Shown here: positions 23,163 through 34,400 of the stretch, piece by piece
Numbering within the stretch: position 1 is the first letter of the stretch
Layout of the letters: every line of letters begins with the position of its first letter
Assembly (NCBI GenBank): GCA_026770025.1
Contig: JAMXDE010000041.1
Location: 186,001-250,000 of the forward strand
Direction: 5' to 3'
DNA from: Craspedostauros australis
Lineage: Eukaryota > Bacillariophyta > Bacillariophyceae > Mastogloiales > Achnanthaceae
Length of the DNA stretch: 64,000 bases
Position numbers and translations under genes: made by a program
Notes under the pieces: model-generated
What the model was told of the DNA's origin: nothing
Databases searched by the model: none
Seen by the model: only the letters and a program-made list of their open reading frames with translations

Positions 23163-24326
23163 CTACACTTGGCATTGCCGATCATACAGTGTGTCATTCA
23201 CCAGATACGCCGTCTGACTGTCGCTTGGATAGAAGAATGCCCAGACACCGCACGGAAGTAACATGAATATGCAGGTGAAGACGCTCACCGCAGCGCAGAT
23301 CGTCCATGTGGCAGGGCCGACATGTTTGATTTCCACCCATCTGCCGCCCGGTGGCAAAGCAAGCGCTGCGCCGGAAGGTGGCGTTTGTGCTTGATTGGAC
23401 GTTGCTGGATCTTGTGCAGCGACAATCGTGGTCGGTTTGACCACTTCCACTGTGGGAGTTGCCTGCACGATACCCGGTTCGGGCTTTGAAATTGTGGAGG
23501 GGGACTCGAGCATCGGCGCGGCCACCATCACGCACGGCACAACTTCCACTTGCTTGTTGCAGCCGTACAGTTGATGAACCGAGGTCCTGAGAGGTGATGA
23601 TGTGGACGATGGTGCATGGCTATTGGTGGTGTTGGAGGTGTACTTTGTCGGTATTGGCGCTGTGGTTGCCCGGCTTGTTCCTGAAAGGCGTGGATTCATC
23701 GCTGGGGGGCGGATGGTGGCAGCATCCCCCGTTGACACAGAGGTGCGTACTGGTTTCATCACTGGGGGGTGGATGGTGGCAGCATTTCCTGTTGCCGCAG
23801 AGGTACGTACTGGCTTCATCGCTGGGGCGCGGATAGTGGCAGCATCCCCCGTTGCCACAGGGGTGCGTGCTGGATTCATCGCTGGGGCGCGGATTGTGGC
23901 AGCATCCCCCGTTGACACAGAGGTGCGGACTGGTTTCATCACTGGGGGGTGGATGGTGGCAGCATTTCCTGTTGCCGCAGAGGTACGTACTGGCTTCATC
24001 GCTGGGGCGCAGATGGTGACAGCATTTCCTGTTGCCACAGAGGTGCGTGCTGGATTCATCGCTGGGGCGCGGATTGTGGCAGCATCCCCCGTTGCCACAG
24101 AGGTGCGTACTGGCTCCACCACAGTTGCGTACGCCAACGGAGGTTCATCGTCGTCGTCGTCGTCGTCGTCGAAGTACGTCATGATTACTGCGGGAGCCAG
24201 GGATGGTGCACTCATGGGCGCCATTGCGGGAGGCCAGGCCTCGTGATCGCCAAGGACGATGTCGGGTTCGATCGTGGGCGCCGACGGCCGCGCATATGCC
24301 TTTCCATCATCGTACGGTGTCGCCAT
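23163..24326 (-). CDS. acidic Pro/Thr-rich single-span membrane protein (copy 1)
   Basis: Encodes 387 residues from the ATG at 24326, the same start region (MATPYDDGKAY) as its paralogue. The N-terminal part is Pro/Ala-rich with a run of eight or more Asp. A central block of seven 20-residue repeats (RTSVATGDAATIRAPAMNP type) corresponds to the 60-bp array at 23701-24120. A conserved WVEIKHVGPATWTIC segment leads into one membrane span at about 340-365 and a short tail with YLVNDTLYD. The paralogue (30038-29208) has one repeat and a tail 11 residues longer: a TTG there is TAG here, so this copy stops early. I do not recognise the family. It lies convergent to the protease gene in both duplicated units. 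Confidence 0.75.
   Translation of the reverse strand: MATPYDDGKAYARPSAPTIEPDIVLGDHEAWPPAMAPMSAPSLAPAVIMTYFDDDDDDDDEPPLAYATVVEPVRTSVATGDAATIRAPAMNPARTSVATGNAVTICAPAMKPVRTSAATGNAATIHPPVMKPVRTSVSTGDAATIRAPAMNPARTPVATGDAATIRAPAMKPVRTSAATGNAATIHPPVMKPVRTSVSTGDAATIRPPAMNPRLSGTSRATTAPIPTKYTSNTTNSHAPSSTSSPLRTSVHQLYGCNKQVEVVPCVMVAAPMLESPSTISKPEPGIVQATPTVEVVKPTTIVAAQDPATSNQAQTPPSGAALALPPGGRWVEIKHVGPATWTICAAVSVFTCIFMLLPCGVWAFFYPSDSQTAYLVNDTLYDRQCQV
23701..24120. repeat. 60-bp minisatellite, seven units, within the membrane-protein gene
   Basis: Seven units of exactly 60 bp. The units at 23761 and 23941 are identical and those at 23701 and 23881 nearly so, giving a 180-bp higher-order period. The reading frame is kept. 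The paralogous gene has one unit (about 29767-29826). Confidence 0.95.
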
Positions 24327-25802
24327 GCTGTCAGGAACGATTGTACGGTATTATATCAAATAAAAGTATGGTATCCCCGTGCGTGTGCAAGTTGTGAGAT
24401 GCAACGACTGCCTCTGTTGGATTGTGTCATGCGGCAACTCAGCAACTCTTCCTTTTGCTGGTGGATGATGATGGCAATGGCAACAGCGATGGCTACGCGT
24501 AATGTTGAGTGTTTGTTCCGCGGGGATGTTTGCAGACGCGTTGTTGGGCGCAAAATCAGAATTCCTGGGAACCGTTCAGACATAAAGGCGACCGAGAGGG
24601 CCGTGGGAAATCATGATCCACATCACATTTAGATACGGAACAAGAGAAAATCACGACCAATGTCGGGGTACAGGTAAAACGTTATAATCCCCTGTTATGT
24701 CCACATCACACACGAGTCCCATTCCGTGTGTCGAGAATCATGCGTCGTGCTTTCAAAGATGTTCTCATGTACCATGTTGGCTACTCCGTGTACAGCTCAA
24801 TGATACCATAGTATTTGTACATCGCTAATTCCGAGACACGTTCAAGTCGTGTTGTTTTCGTTCGTGTGAGAATGATGTCGTGTTCCCATTCCACTTCTGC
24901 AAAACTTGCGAAGAGAGTTTTTGGACTGTTCTCCCAAGCCGCTTCGCCGACGCACATTTCTTCGCAAATTGGGTTGTCTGTTGTTGTGTCACGTGGGCTT
25001 TATCTCCTCACCGTTTCTGGGAGAAGGGAACAGAACGTGTTGCTGACTTGTTGCTTCGATGGTTCGCCACCTCCACTTGGTCTTCGCACGACCTTCTTCG
25101 CTTGTGTCTGCGTCGCTCGCATTTGATTAGACCTATCAGCAATGATCACTGCAATCCAGGTCGTCATCGCAGTTGTTGCCTCCCTCCTGTATTCGGATCC
25201 TGCCTGGATCGTTGCTCCAGCAACTGCGACAATGGCTGCGACAACTGTTACGATGGTAGCGATAACTGGTGTGATTTGAAGCCGTCGCTATTGTATCGAC
25301 TGTTGCCATTGCGATGGATGTAGTTGCGTTCGGCAATCCGATGGTTCCTGTTGTTGACGCCATGCTTTCACATGTACGACCACCTCTTCCACAGATGCAT
25401 CAACGTGCCAGGTACTGAGAGCACCAAACACTGCGATGTTGATGGTGCTTGTCATGTTCATACCAGTACAATCGCTTCATTTCCTCCTGTTTACGCGTTT
25501 CGCTCTCGTGTTGTGAACCCCTCCAGCGGAGCAAGCCATCCAATTGAAGGGCGAATTGAGGGTGATTTATCCCGAGCTTTGTTGCCCACAGGGTTCTCAT
25601 TTGCAACCGTTTGATGCAAGAGAGGAAGAAGACGAATAGTTACGAACAGTGGGCATTGGAAAGACCTTAATCCTCACGAAAATGCCTGTCTCCATTGTGT
25701 CCACACAAGTTTATTTAGCGGGGTCCCCTTATAATTTGGACAGCCCGGCGTGTCTCAGTACCCAAGTTCTGGGGCCACTCAAGCCCCTCCGCTGCCTGCA
25801 GT
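24327..25802. other. spacer between the two duplicated units
   Basis: The first 260 bp (to about 24590) match the region upstream of the second membrane-protein gene (30039-30310) and probably hold its promoter. From there to 25800 I see no convincing gene. The end (25500-25797) is a minus-strand copy of the dispersed repeat, lying directly at the start of unit 2. Confidence 0.5.
25500..25797 (-). repeat. dispersed repeat, copy 3, most complete
   Basis: Read on the minus strand it starts GGAGGGGCTTGAGTGGCCCC at 25797, passes through sequence matching 16076-16225, and then through sequence matching the copy at 19550. It links the other two copies as parts of one element about 290 bp long. It ends exactly where homology between the duplicated protease units begins. 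Confidence 0.65.
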
Positions 25803-26024
25803 AGATGAGGAGTGGTGTGAACGCGCGCATTAGTGTGAGAATCGCCCAATGTTTGTCAAGTCGTGGCGACAAGTGTGATACTAGTGAGAACGAGTACCAA
25901 ACCGGTCGGGCGCAACCTTCACAGTGACGAAACTACCCCCAAGATGTTGCCAAACGAAAAGAAAACGGAACAGAAGCGAATCCTTTGTTTTGTCGTTACC
26001 AGTATTGTCTTGGGTGCATGCTTC

Positions 26025-26314
26025 CATGATGGTGATACAAGTACGGGGTGGCATTCGTGCCGACGCCCACACGGGGTTGATGGGCGTTCTTGTCTGGTGC
26101 TTGTGATAGTTACAAGTACCTGATGGCTGCGTCTTTGCCCTCGGGCTTGTGGTTGCGGTTCTGTCGATTGATGTAAATTCATTCAGAGTCGTCAGCTCAC
26201 CATCTCATCATCTCACAATTTCGATCTCGATCAACATCCAAACTACAACCACGACCACAACCACAACCACAACAAACACGAAATCAACAAACCAAGAAAC
26301 CAAACAACATAACC
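26025..26314 (+). promoter_or_regulatory. conserved upstream region of protease gene 2
   Basis: Matches the region before protease gene 1 almost base for base in the last 130 bp, including the GAGTCGTCAGCTCACC block and the CA-rich leader. The preceding part differs by a short indel around 26045-26110. Confidence 0.45.
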
Positions 26315-28754
26315 ATGAAGCTCTCCTCAGCCCTTGCCATCCTCATCGCCGTTGCCGCAACAACATCCATCGCCGATGCGTCTTCCGTCCCGTCCTCTGG
26401 CAACCCCGACAATGGCAAGAACGATGACAACGATGGCCATGCCCACGGTCAGCGCCGCGCCCTCAGACGTGGTGGGGACGCACCCAAGGCCGGTCATCAC
26501 CGTGAGATGGCCAAGGTGCATACCAAGCGCACTAACCCCAACCATGCAGCACCCAACCCAAAGCCAAAGGCCAAGACCACGGACGGTGAACGACAGGCCG
26601 ACGGCAAGAGACACAGACACGGCCGCAAGCCAAACCACAAGAAGCGCGGTGGCTCCATCTCCACCAACAACTACGAGACCCACATCGTAGGCGGCGCCGA
26701 GGCAACACAAGGAGAGTACCCCGAGTTCGTCCATTTGGCTGTCGAGTGCGGCGGGTCGCTCATCACCCGTGACATCGTCCTCACTGCCGCTCATTGCGAC
26801 TCGCCAGGCACGATCGGGATGGACGCCATCATTGGCGCCTACAATGAGTTCGCATGGGACAGCCCAACCGGTCCCGGTGTCCGACAGATCGTCGAAAAGA
26901 AAGTCCATCCGGACTACGCCGTCGCTGAGATCAACGACATCATGTTGTACCGCCTGTCCCAACCCGCACCGGCCAACACACCAGTGATGAAGATCAATGA
27001 CAAGGTTGATGTTCCGGGAACTGATGGATCTGGCAATCCGCAGACTATGACAGTGATTGGGTTTGGAGAAACATCGGACGGTGGCAGCCCATCGGACATC
27101 TTGATGGAGCTGGACATCCAGCAGGTCGATACTGCGTGGTGTAACGCGGCGGATAGGTACAACGGACAAGTTTCGAACTCAGCGGAGTTCTGCGCCGGCT
27201 ACCTACAGGACGGCGTCCACCAAGGCGTAAAGGACTCCTGCAACGGCGATTCCGGCGGTCCAGTCTTCGTGACTGAAGGCGGTGAGCGTGTCCAGGTCGG
27301 CGTCGTGTCTTGGGGCATTAGCTGTGCCGATCAGCGATACCCTGGAGTGTACGCTCGTGTGAGCAACACGTACGATTGGATCAAGGTACGGATGTATGCC
27401 TGTATATGTGTGTCGTGTGTGATGTGGGTGTCTCTCTCTCTCTCTCTCTCTCCATGGGAACGTGTGATCGTGTGGACGTGTATTCCATATGTACACTGCG
27501 ATTGTGGTCATCGGCAACTCACTTCGACCGTCTCTATTGTTCGTTGTCTTTCCTTTCTGGCTTGCTTGGGGTGATACCACGACACGGCTTATCATGTGTC
27601 TTCGTCGGCATTCATCCATCCATTCATCCACCTGCCCCATCGACATATTCCCTGATGATGACGTCCCGAAACACAGAGCAATGCCTGTTCCATGACAAAA
27701 GTCCCATCCGTGCTGTGCGGAACCGAAGAGGAAGGTACCGGAGGTGGAACTGGCGGCGGCACTGGCGGTGGCACTGGCGGCGGCACCGGAGGAGGTACTG
27801 GTGGTGGCACAGGCGGGTGCGGCTCCAACGAGCTGAAGATGGAGTTCATGTTCACCACTGATCAGTATGGGTAAGTTCGGATTATGCCAACGTCGGTGCT
27901 GTTTCACGCATCAAGCCTTGGTTGATGTTGCTATGTGCAACAGCTTCACCCTTCGATGTTGATGCCCATCTCGATCTCGATCTCGCTGGCACAGAGAGTT
28001 GTACTGGCGGCTATTGTATTGGAGTCGCTGTCACATCGACTGACTCCATCATCTTCCCATTACACCATGTGCTCTTCCCCATTCATTGAACCAACCAACC
28101 ATTCAACCTCGAAATAACAGAGACGAGACCGGCTGGCAGCTGTCCAATGATGCCGGTGTCATTGAGGAAGTCACGGCTGGTGCTTACCCCAACAACTCCC
28201 CACAAGTCATCAACCGATGCCTTCTCAACGACAAGTGCTACAACCTTCGCATCACCGACGAATGGGGTGATGGCATGAGTGAAACCGGTGGCCAGTACAC
28301 TGTCAAGGCCGATGACAAGTTGATCAAGACCGAGACGGAGCCCAACTTTGGAACTGCCATCGATATCCAATTCTGCGGATCTAACGCCGGCACCGGTGGT
28401 GGCGATGGCGGCGATGGTGGAAGTGGCGGTGGCAGCGGCGGCGGAAGCTCGTGTATCCCTGTCACTCTGAAGCTCCGCACTGACGGTTTTCCGGAAGACA
28501 CCTCCTTCAGGATGTACGACTCTCAAGATTCTGACACCGAGTACTGGAACGAGTCCGCCTTCATCCGTGCCAACACGGTGTATCCAGAGTACACCGCTTG
28601 CGTCCCACGTGACCAGTGCACCTACCTGGATCTCTTCGACAGCTGGGGAGACGGCATTGAGGGAGATGGTTTCACCGTGACTATCGATGGCAAGACATCC
28701 CAGTACAATACCAACTTTGCATCTGAGCTCCTCAGCATCCCAGAGGGCTGCTGA
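26315..28754 (+). CDS. secreted trypsin-like serine protease with two WGDG modules (copy 2)
   Basis: Proposed CDS is join(26315..27385, 27677..27870, 28121..28754), 632 residues, with intron positions and phases as in copy 1. Signal peptide, basic propeptide, IVGG (124), His160, Asp208, Ser313 and the S1-pocket Asp (307) are all kept. The residue three before the catalytic Ser is Asn (CNGDSGG) where copy 1 has Gln, and the propeptide and S1 surface differ at scattered sites, so specificity may differ slightly. Intron 1 is 291 bp against 242 bp in copy 1 and holds a (CT)n run near 27430. Intron 2 is 250 bp in both copies and looks identical, and exons 2 and 3 differ at only a few bases. Both genes look functional. 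Confidence 0.9.
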
Positions 28755-29207
28755 TCGCGCTTGGGCAAGAGCAAAGCTGTGAACAGATCCAACTCCATCC
28801 CGCACGATGTTGCTGCGGGCACATGAGACGACACTGTTGGACATTGGGCTTGCTGCGAGTATGCGCGAAGACGCGATACTTGTTGTACTCCCAACATCCA
28901 CTGGCTACCATCATCGGACGAGTATCTTTGGTAAACCGTCGTTTTCTCGACACTACATAACCATATTCAATTAACACATCGCATTTATACAATCCATAGC
29001 CGGCGTCCTCTGCCCATGAACTGCGCCAGGCTGCAACTTGACATCATCCATTCATCTGATACTGTATTTGCATCCATTTGTGCAAACTATCATCGACTGC
29101 AATGGTAATGGGTGTTGCATTACACAATTCAATTCATTTTCTACTCGTACGCAGGTGGACTTCCATGCTGTACTCACAAAGACACAAAACATCTTGTGGA
29201 GTGCTCC

Positions 29208-30038
29208 CTAGCGGAGCCGAAAGCGACCTGCGTTTCCCAACACGTTGCCTTGCCGATCATACAGCGTGCCATTCGCGAGGTACGCCGTCTGACTGTCACA
29301 GGGACAGAGGAATGCCCAGACACCGCACGGAAGTAACATGAATATGCAGGTGAAGACGCTCACCGCAGTGCAGATCGTCCATGTGGCAGGGCCGACATGT
29401 TTGATTTCCACCCATCTGCCGCCCGGTGGCAAAGCAAGCGCTGCACCGGAAGGTGGCGTTTGCGCTTGATTGGACGTTGCTGGATCTTGTGCAGCGACAA
29501 TCATGGTCGGTTTGACCACTTCCACTGTGGGAGTTGCCTGCACGATAACCGGTTCGGGCTTTGAAATTGCGGAAGGAGACACGAGCATCGGCGCGGCCAC
29601 CATCACACACGGCAAAACTTCCACTTGCGTGTGATAGTCGTGCGGTTGATGAACCGAAGTCTTGAGAGGTGATGATGTGGACGATGGTGCATGGCTATTG
29701 GTGGTGTACTTTGTCGGTATTGACGCTGCGGTTGCCTGGTTTGTTCCCGAAAGGCGTGGATTCAATGCTGGGGGGCGGATGGTGGCAGCATTTCCCGTTG
29801 CCACAGAGGTGCGGACTGGCTCCACCGCAGCTGCGTACGCCAACGGCGGTTCATCATCGCCGTCATCGTCGGAGTACGTCATCATTGCAGCGGGAGCCAG
29901 GGACTGCGCAGCCGCAGGCGCGCTCACGGGCGCCATTGCGGGAGGCAAGGCCTCTGGATCGTCAAGGACGATGTCGGGTTCAATCGTGGGCGCCGACGGC
30001 CGCGTGTATGCCTTTCCATCATCGTACGGCGTCGTCAT
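29208..30038 (-). CDS. acidic Pro/Thr-rich single-span membrane protein (copy 2)
   Basis: Encodes 276 residues from the ATG at 30038 (MTTPYDDGKAY). An in-frame ATG at 30119 would add 27 residues, but copy 1 has no equivalent, so I prefer 30038. It has the same plan as copy 1: Pro-rich acidic N-terminus, one 20-residue repeat unit, a Gln/Ala/Pro-rich middle, WVEIKHVGPATWTIC, one membrane span, then a tail ending GNAGRFRLR that is longer than in copy 1. The tail motif YLANGTLYDRQGNVLG may be the original form. Function is unknown. It is convergent to protease copy 2. Confidence 0.75.
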   Translation of the reverse strand: MTTPYDDGKAYTRPSAPTIEPDIVLDDPEALPPAMAPVSAPAAAQSLAPAAMMTYSDDDGDDEPPLAYAAAVEPVRTSVATGNAATIRPPALNPRLSGTNQATAASIPTKYTTNSHAPSSTSSPLKTSVHQPHDYHTQVEVLPCVMVAAPMLVSPSAISKPEPVIVQATPTVEVVKPTMIVAAQDPATSNQAQTPPSGAALALPPGGRWVEIKHVGPATWTICTAVSVFTCIFMLLPCGVWAFLCPCDSQTAYLANGTLYDRQGNVLGNAGRFRLR

Positions 30039-30750
30039 GGTGTCAGGAATGATTGGATGGTCTAACGGTATGATACAATCGTATGGTATCCTCGTATGTG
30101 TGCAAGTTGTGAGATGCAACGACTACCTTTGTTGGATTGTGTCGTGCGGCAACTTGGCGACTCTTCCTTTTGTTCGTGGATGGTGGTGGCGATGGTGATG
30201 TCGGCTTTGGTGTGATGTGCGATGTTGAGTGTTTGTGCCGTGGTTGGTGCCAACAGAAGCGTTGTTGTGTGCAAAATCAGAACGCCCCGGAAATCGCTGA
30301 GAGACAATGGCGGACAGGAGGGAATCTTGGGCGGCGTCGTGGAGGGTTCTGATTGTCGAGTTCGTTCTGCACGTTGGTATTGGGACCTCTCTGCGCCGCC
30401 CTCGTGTGTCTGGAATCGAATGCTCTCGTCCCATTCGTGATGTCAATGACACTGTCAACTTTCGAAACTCTCGGCCGTGGCGCGTTCTCATGTGCAGGGT
30501 TTCGCATTACCTCCGCTCGAATACTCATGGACGTGCTTTGATCGCAGTCTCTCACATGTTTGTGGAGAGTGCTTCAACTTGTATCTTGCTTTGGACCTTG
30601 TGCATCGCATGTCGGGCAACATTTGCCCGCACAAGTCAGCTTGCTGTCATCTCGACGTTGGTTGCTTCACCCCTCCACTGGCTCGCATGATGGCATGGTG
30701 GCAGTGGTTGAGTGCGAAGAAACAAAGAACTTCACAACGTCACACATGTT
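30039..30750. other. end of unit 2 and host flank left of the nested retroelements
   Basis: Homology to unit 1 fades near 30310. The rest holds no convincing gene. The host sequence breaks at 30751-30754 (TCCA) and resumes at 43742 with the same four bases. Confidence 0.5.
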
Positions 30751-30754
30751 TCCA

Positions 30755-30929
30755 CAAGTTACGACACACGTGAAACCGATTTAGAGTGAAAAAGAGTAGG
30801 GATGCAGATTATGAGTCTTATCGATGTCGTATGCGTCAGTGCTGTTGTCTCATTGCTGTGTCGTCCATGATTGGTAGTGGCGGCTGTCGTGTAACGCCGT
30901 TTCAACGGTTTCATACATATCCCGGTTTG
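30755..30929 (-). repeat. 3' LTR of element B
   Basis: Identical by eye to 43567-43741. Its ends are CAAGTT and, on the complement, CAAACC, not TG..CA. The neighbouring GTCCCCTCG (30930-30938), read on the minus strand as CGAGGGGAC, is the polypurine tract, and the same nine bases adjoin the 3' LTR of element A. Confidence 0.9.
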
Positions 30930-30967
30930 GTCCCCTCGATGCGCGGTGGCTGTGCTAGCCGTCGTAT

Positions 30968-31261
30968 CGAATGATTCTGGCTTGCTTGCGTGCTCAGGAC
31001 GCGAAATGAAGCACTCGCAGGCACACAGATGACAGTCTTCTATTGCTTATTTGTTGTTGGTGTATTGCTGATACACTCCTTGTTGTGAACCAGATTGTGA
31101 CCGCATGCCATGAATCCAACAAAGACACATGCTCTGTTTGTTTGTTTTTCCCTGTGTTGTTTCAGCCACAAACATTCCGCCTCGGTTGCTTGTGACTGTA
31201 CGGTCATAGAATCTTTGACCAATACGAGCTACGCGACTCGTTTGACCCTAAAACTCGCTCT
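30968..31261 (-). repeat. 3' LTR of element A
   Basis: Direct repeat of 37261-37554. Ends are CGAATG and, on the complement, AGAGCG. The boundary was fixed by the shared polypurine sequence GTCCCCTCG at 31262-31270 and the GTAT target duplication. Confidence 0.9.
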
Positions 31262-31424
31262 GTCCCCTCGTTGAATTGGCATATGCTGGCTGTATGCCTG
31301 ACCGCCATCTGTGCCTATACAACGCCCCTCATCGTTGTAGTATGCGCGCAGGAAAAACGGCATTTTGCCTCCCAAAAAACCTCGCGCGTTCGCTACCCTT
31401 CATGCAACTCCCCATGGCTATCTG

Positions 31425-34400
31425 TTAATACAGAAACCTACCCAAAAGCGTCTCCCGTTTTGGGGCCGCCATGGTCTTGGTGAACACATCTGCCAGATTG
31501 GTCAGTGTGTCCTCTTTCGCGACTCTAATGATCCCACTTGCCACAGCTTCCCTGCACCGGTGATATGATATGCTGTGATGCTTCTTGGAGAGTGTGGAGT
31601 GGGGTGTCGATGCATTCTTGTACACCGCTTCATTGTCACAGAACATATTGGTCGGTCCCTCCAACGGGACGCCAAACATCCTGAGTTTGTATCGTAGAGA
31701 CGATACCATTTCCACAGCTTGCCGCATTGCAGTGAACTCCGAACCAAACGTGGATGTTTCGACTGAGTTCTGTCGTTTGCTGTACCACATGACCGGCGCT
31801 CGATTCATGAAGATCAAGATGCCTGTCTGCGACCTGCGGGTTGCTTTGTCTGCTGCGTGACTGGCATCCACAAAGCAGTGGGTGGAAGCAACGTTTCCTC
31901 TGGGCTTGGGTGCATTTGTGGGTATCTGCTCTTCGGCGTCTCGGTAGAAATCTTCCCATTCAAACGATTGGAATCGATCCTCCGAAATCCTTGGGTGGTC
32001 TGGATCCATCAACATCGAGCGCTTGCTCGTGTTCTTGAGGTATCCAAAGATATGATACACCTGCTGTAGATGTCCCACCCTTGGCATCGCCAAGAACGAA
32101 GATAGGAGGGAGACCTCGAGCAAGATGTCGACCCGTCCGATCTCGATCGCCCACCGCAGCACACCAATCAGCTCTTGGAATCGTTGTAGCCCATCTGCCT
32201 TGAGCTCTGCTGTAGTATCCTCAGCTGGATGATATCCAGATGTGAATGGTGTCTTGCATCCCGATGGTAGTCGCAGACCTTCTTCGGACAGCTTTGACTC
32301 CACGTTCTCGATAGCCGCCTTGCAGTACTTCTCTGATGAAATGCGCCAGCACATGGTGCCGTTCTCGTTTGCCTTCTTGTCGAGCGATGCTCCAAGGTAC
32401 ATATCAGGTGGCTCGACTTTGTCCCCTTTCAGCTTGAACACAGCTGAGATATTGGATATGACTTGCTTGGGTTGATGGCTGATTGCCATCACATCGTCGA
32501 CGTAGCACAGCACGATTTCATAGTATTCGAATCCGTCTGGCTTTGCTGCTGGTCGTAGCCATACGTCAGGATCTGCCTGCGACGATCTGAATCCGCTATC
32601 ATGCAGAACGCCGGCCAGTTTGGCTCTGAATGCGGCTCCGGATGACTTCAACCCGTAAAGCGCCTTCTTCACAAGCATGATCTTTCCTTCTTCAGCTGCG
32701 AATTCTGGTCCTGCTCTTGTCCAGATTCTCTCGCGGCAATCTGCCGTGAGGTAGGCATTCTGAATGTCGCATGCCATGACATCCAGGTCGTTCATTGCCG
32801 CAATGGTCAATGCGATGCGAACCGAATCTCTGGATACGACGGAGGAGTATGTGATCGATGATGGCGTGGATGTCTTGTGTCCCCCGGCGACCAGTCGGGC
32901 CTTGCGTCTGAAATTCTCGCCGAGCTTCACATCGAATATCAGGTGGCACTTGATCTCCTGGTATCCGTTGGGTATGTCAGATTGATCCCCCTCGAACACC
33001 TCGAATGCCGGCCTGACGTTCTTCATCTCCTTCATGATCGAATCCCACCACAGGGTATTGCCGTTTTCACGGTCGACCTGCTTCGCTTCCTCCACCGACT
33101 TTGGCACGCGAACACCATACTTGTGAGTTCGAACCCAATACTTGGATTTGACCTTCGCGAGAATTCGCTTGCGCTTCTTCAACACGAAGGGAACCCACCA
33201 AGCAAATGCTGGCTCCATTGAAATGCGATTGTCCACTGCATACTCAGCCAGCTGTACTGGGTATGAGTCCTTGACATCCTTCAATGCATTCCACGTCGTG
33301 CTGCCGTCTTTCCACTGAATGAGAATATCCCACCCAATGGTTGTTTCACGGCGCCTCTTCACTCCATTCTTGGCAGTGATGAAGGCATTCTGCTGAGTGA
33401 TGGCACTGGCATCCTTGCGATGATCGATGATCTCATCGATAAGCACGTGCCGGTTGCCTTCTTCGTCAATCTGTGCGAATAAATTCTCCGCAATGACGTT
33501 TGCTGCCATGGATTGCCGGTGTCCGTCGCTGAACTCAACTTCGTACAACCGTGTATCCATGATTGGGTTGGTGGCCGCTGTCCCAATGGGTTTGCCGTCC
33601 TTGTCGCGAAGCCGCTTTGTGACGCGAGCGAATTCCGGATACTCTCCCCCGCGATCGATAGATAGCTCCATGTTGAGGTATCCATCGAACGTATCAGGGT
33701 CGAAAGCGTCATCGGCCTCCGCGACGTCCCCGTTGCTGAACGTGCGGGAGAACTCGGCCGCAAAGTCGGGATCGTCGTCATTCAGCTCGGCCCATGCGGA
33801 AAGCTGCGGCCTCCCTCCCGTGACCGCCAGCCGCTCCTCTTTGAAACGCCGAGCTATTGCAGCATCATATGCCACGAATTTCTCCTTGTGGGCATCGACA
33901 CCCATCTCAACAGTGGTCACCCGCTGCACCGTAGTGCGCGCCATGGGAATGCCAGACGCTGGCAAAACCCAATATGACATCAACGATCCCGTCGTCCGTG
34001 CCACACCAAGGAATCGCCCCACCTGTATTTCACCTAGCCCCGCGTTCGGCTTGAACCACACTCGATCGTAGAATCCAAAATCGAGGTACTCCGAAATGTC
34101 CGGCGTCTCGCCAGTCAACCGCTCAATCGGTGTGCGTCCCTGTAAGCCTCCTGCATTGCTGGCTGTGCGCTGCATGATGGCAGCGAGGTGGGTCAACCCG
34201 TAGCTCCACAATCGTCTGGGACAGTTCGTCCTGAACATGACCCTGTACCACCGCCGTCTCAACTCCCGAATGACACCTTCCGCCGGGTTCTGGTTGTGCC
34301 GCTCAACTTCCGTGACATGCAACTGGATGTTGTACTTGCGACATCGTTTTCGGAATTGGCTGTGTGGTCCAACCTGCTCCGGCGCACCGTCTGCGATGAG

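Noticed and set aside
23701-24120. Regular 60-bp repeats considered as a CRISPR array
   Set aside because: The units are directly adjacent, with no spacers, and are coding. The genome is eukaryotic.
23602-24246. 214-codon plus-strand frame over the 60-bp repeats
   Set aside because: Antisense shadow of the repeat. The minus strand has the start, the tail and the membrane span shared with copy 2.
20279-27169. Long antisense frames (278 and 280 codons) opposite exon 1 of both protease genes
   Set aside because: Their conservation follows from the sense coding sequence. They have no recognisable domain or signal, and the sense strand has the full catalytic triad.
28083-28901. 272-codon minus-strand frame opposite exon 3 of protease copy 2
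   Set aside because: Antisense shadow of the WGDG modules.
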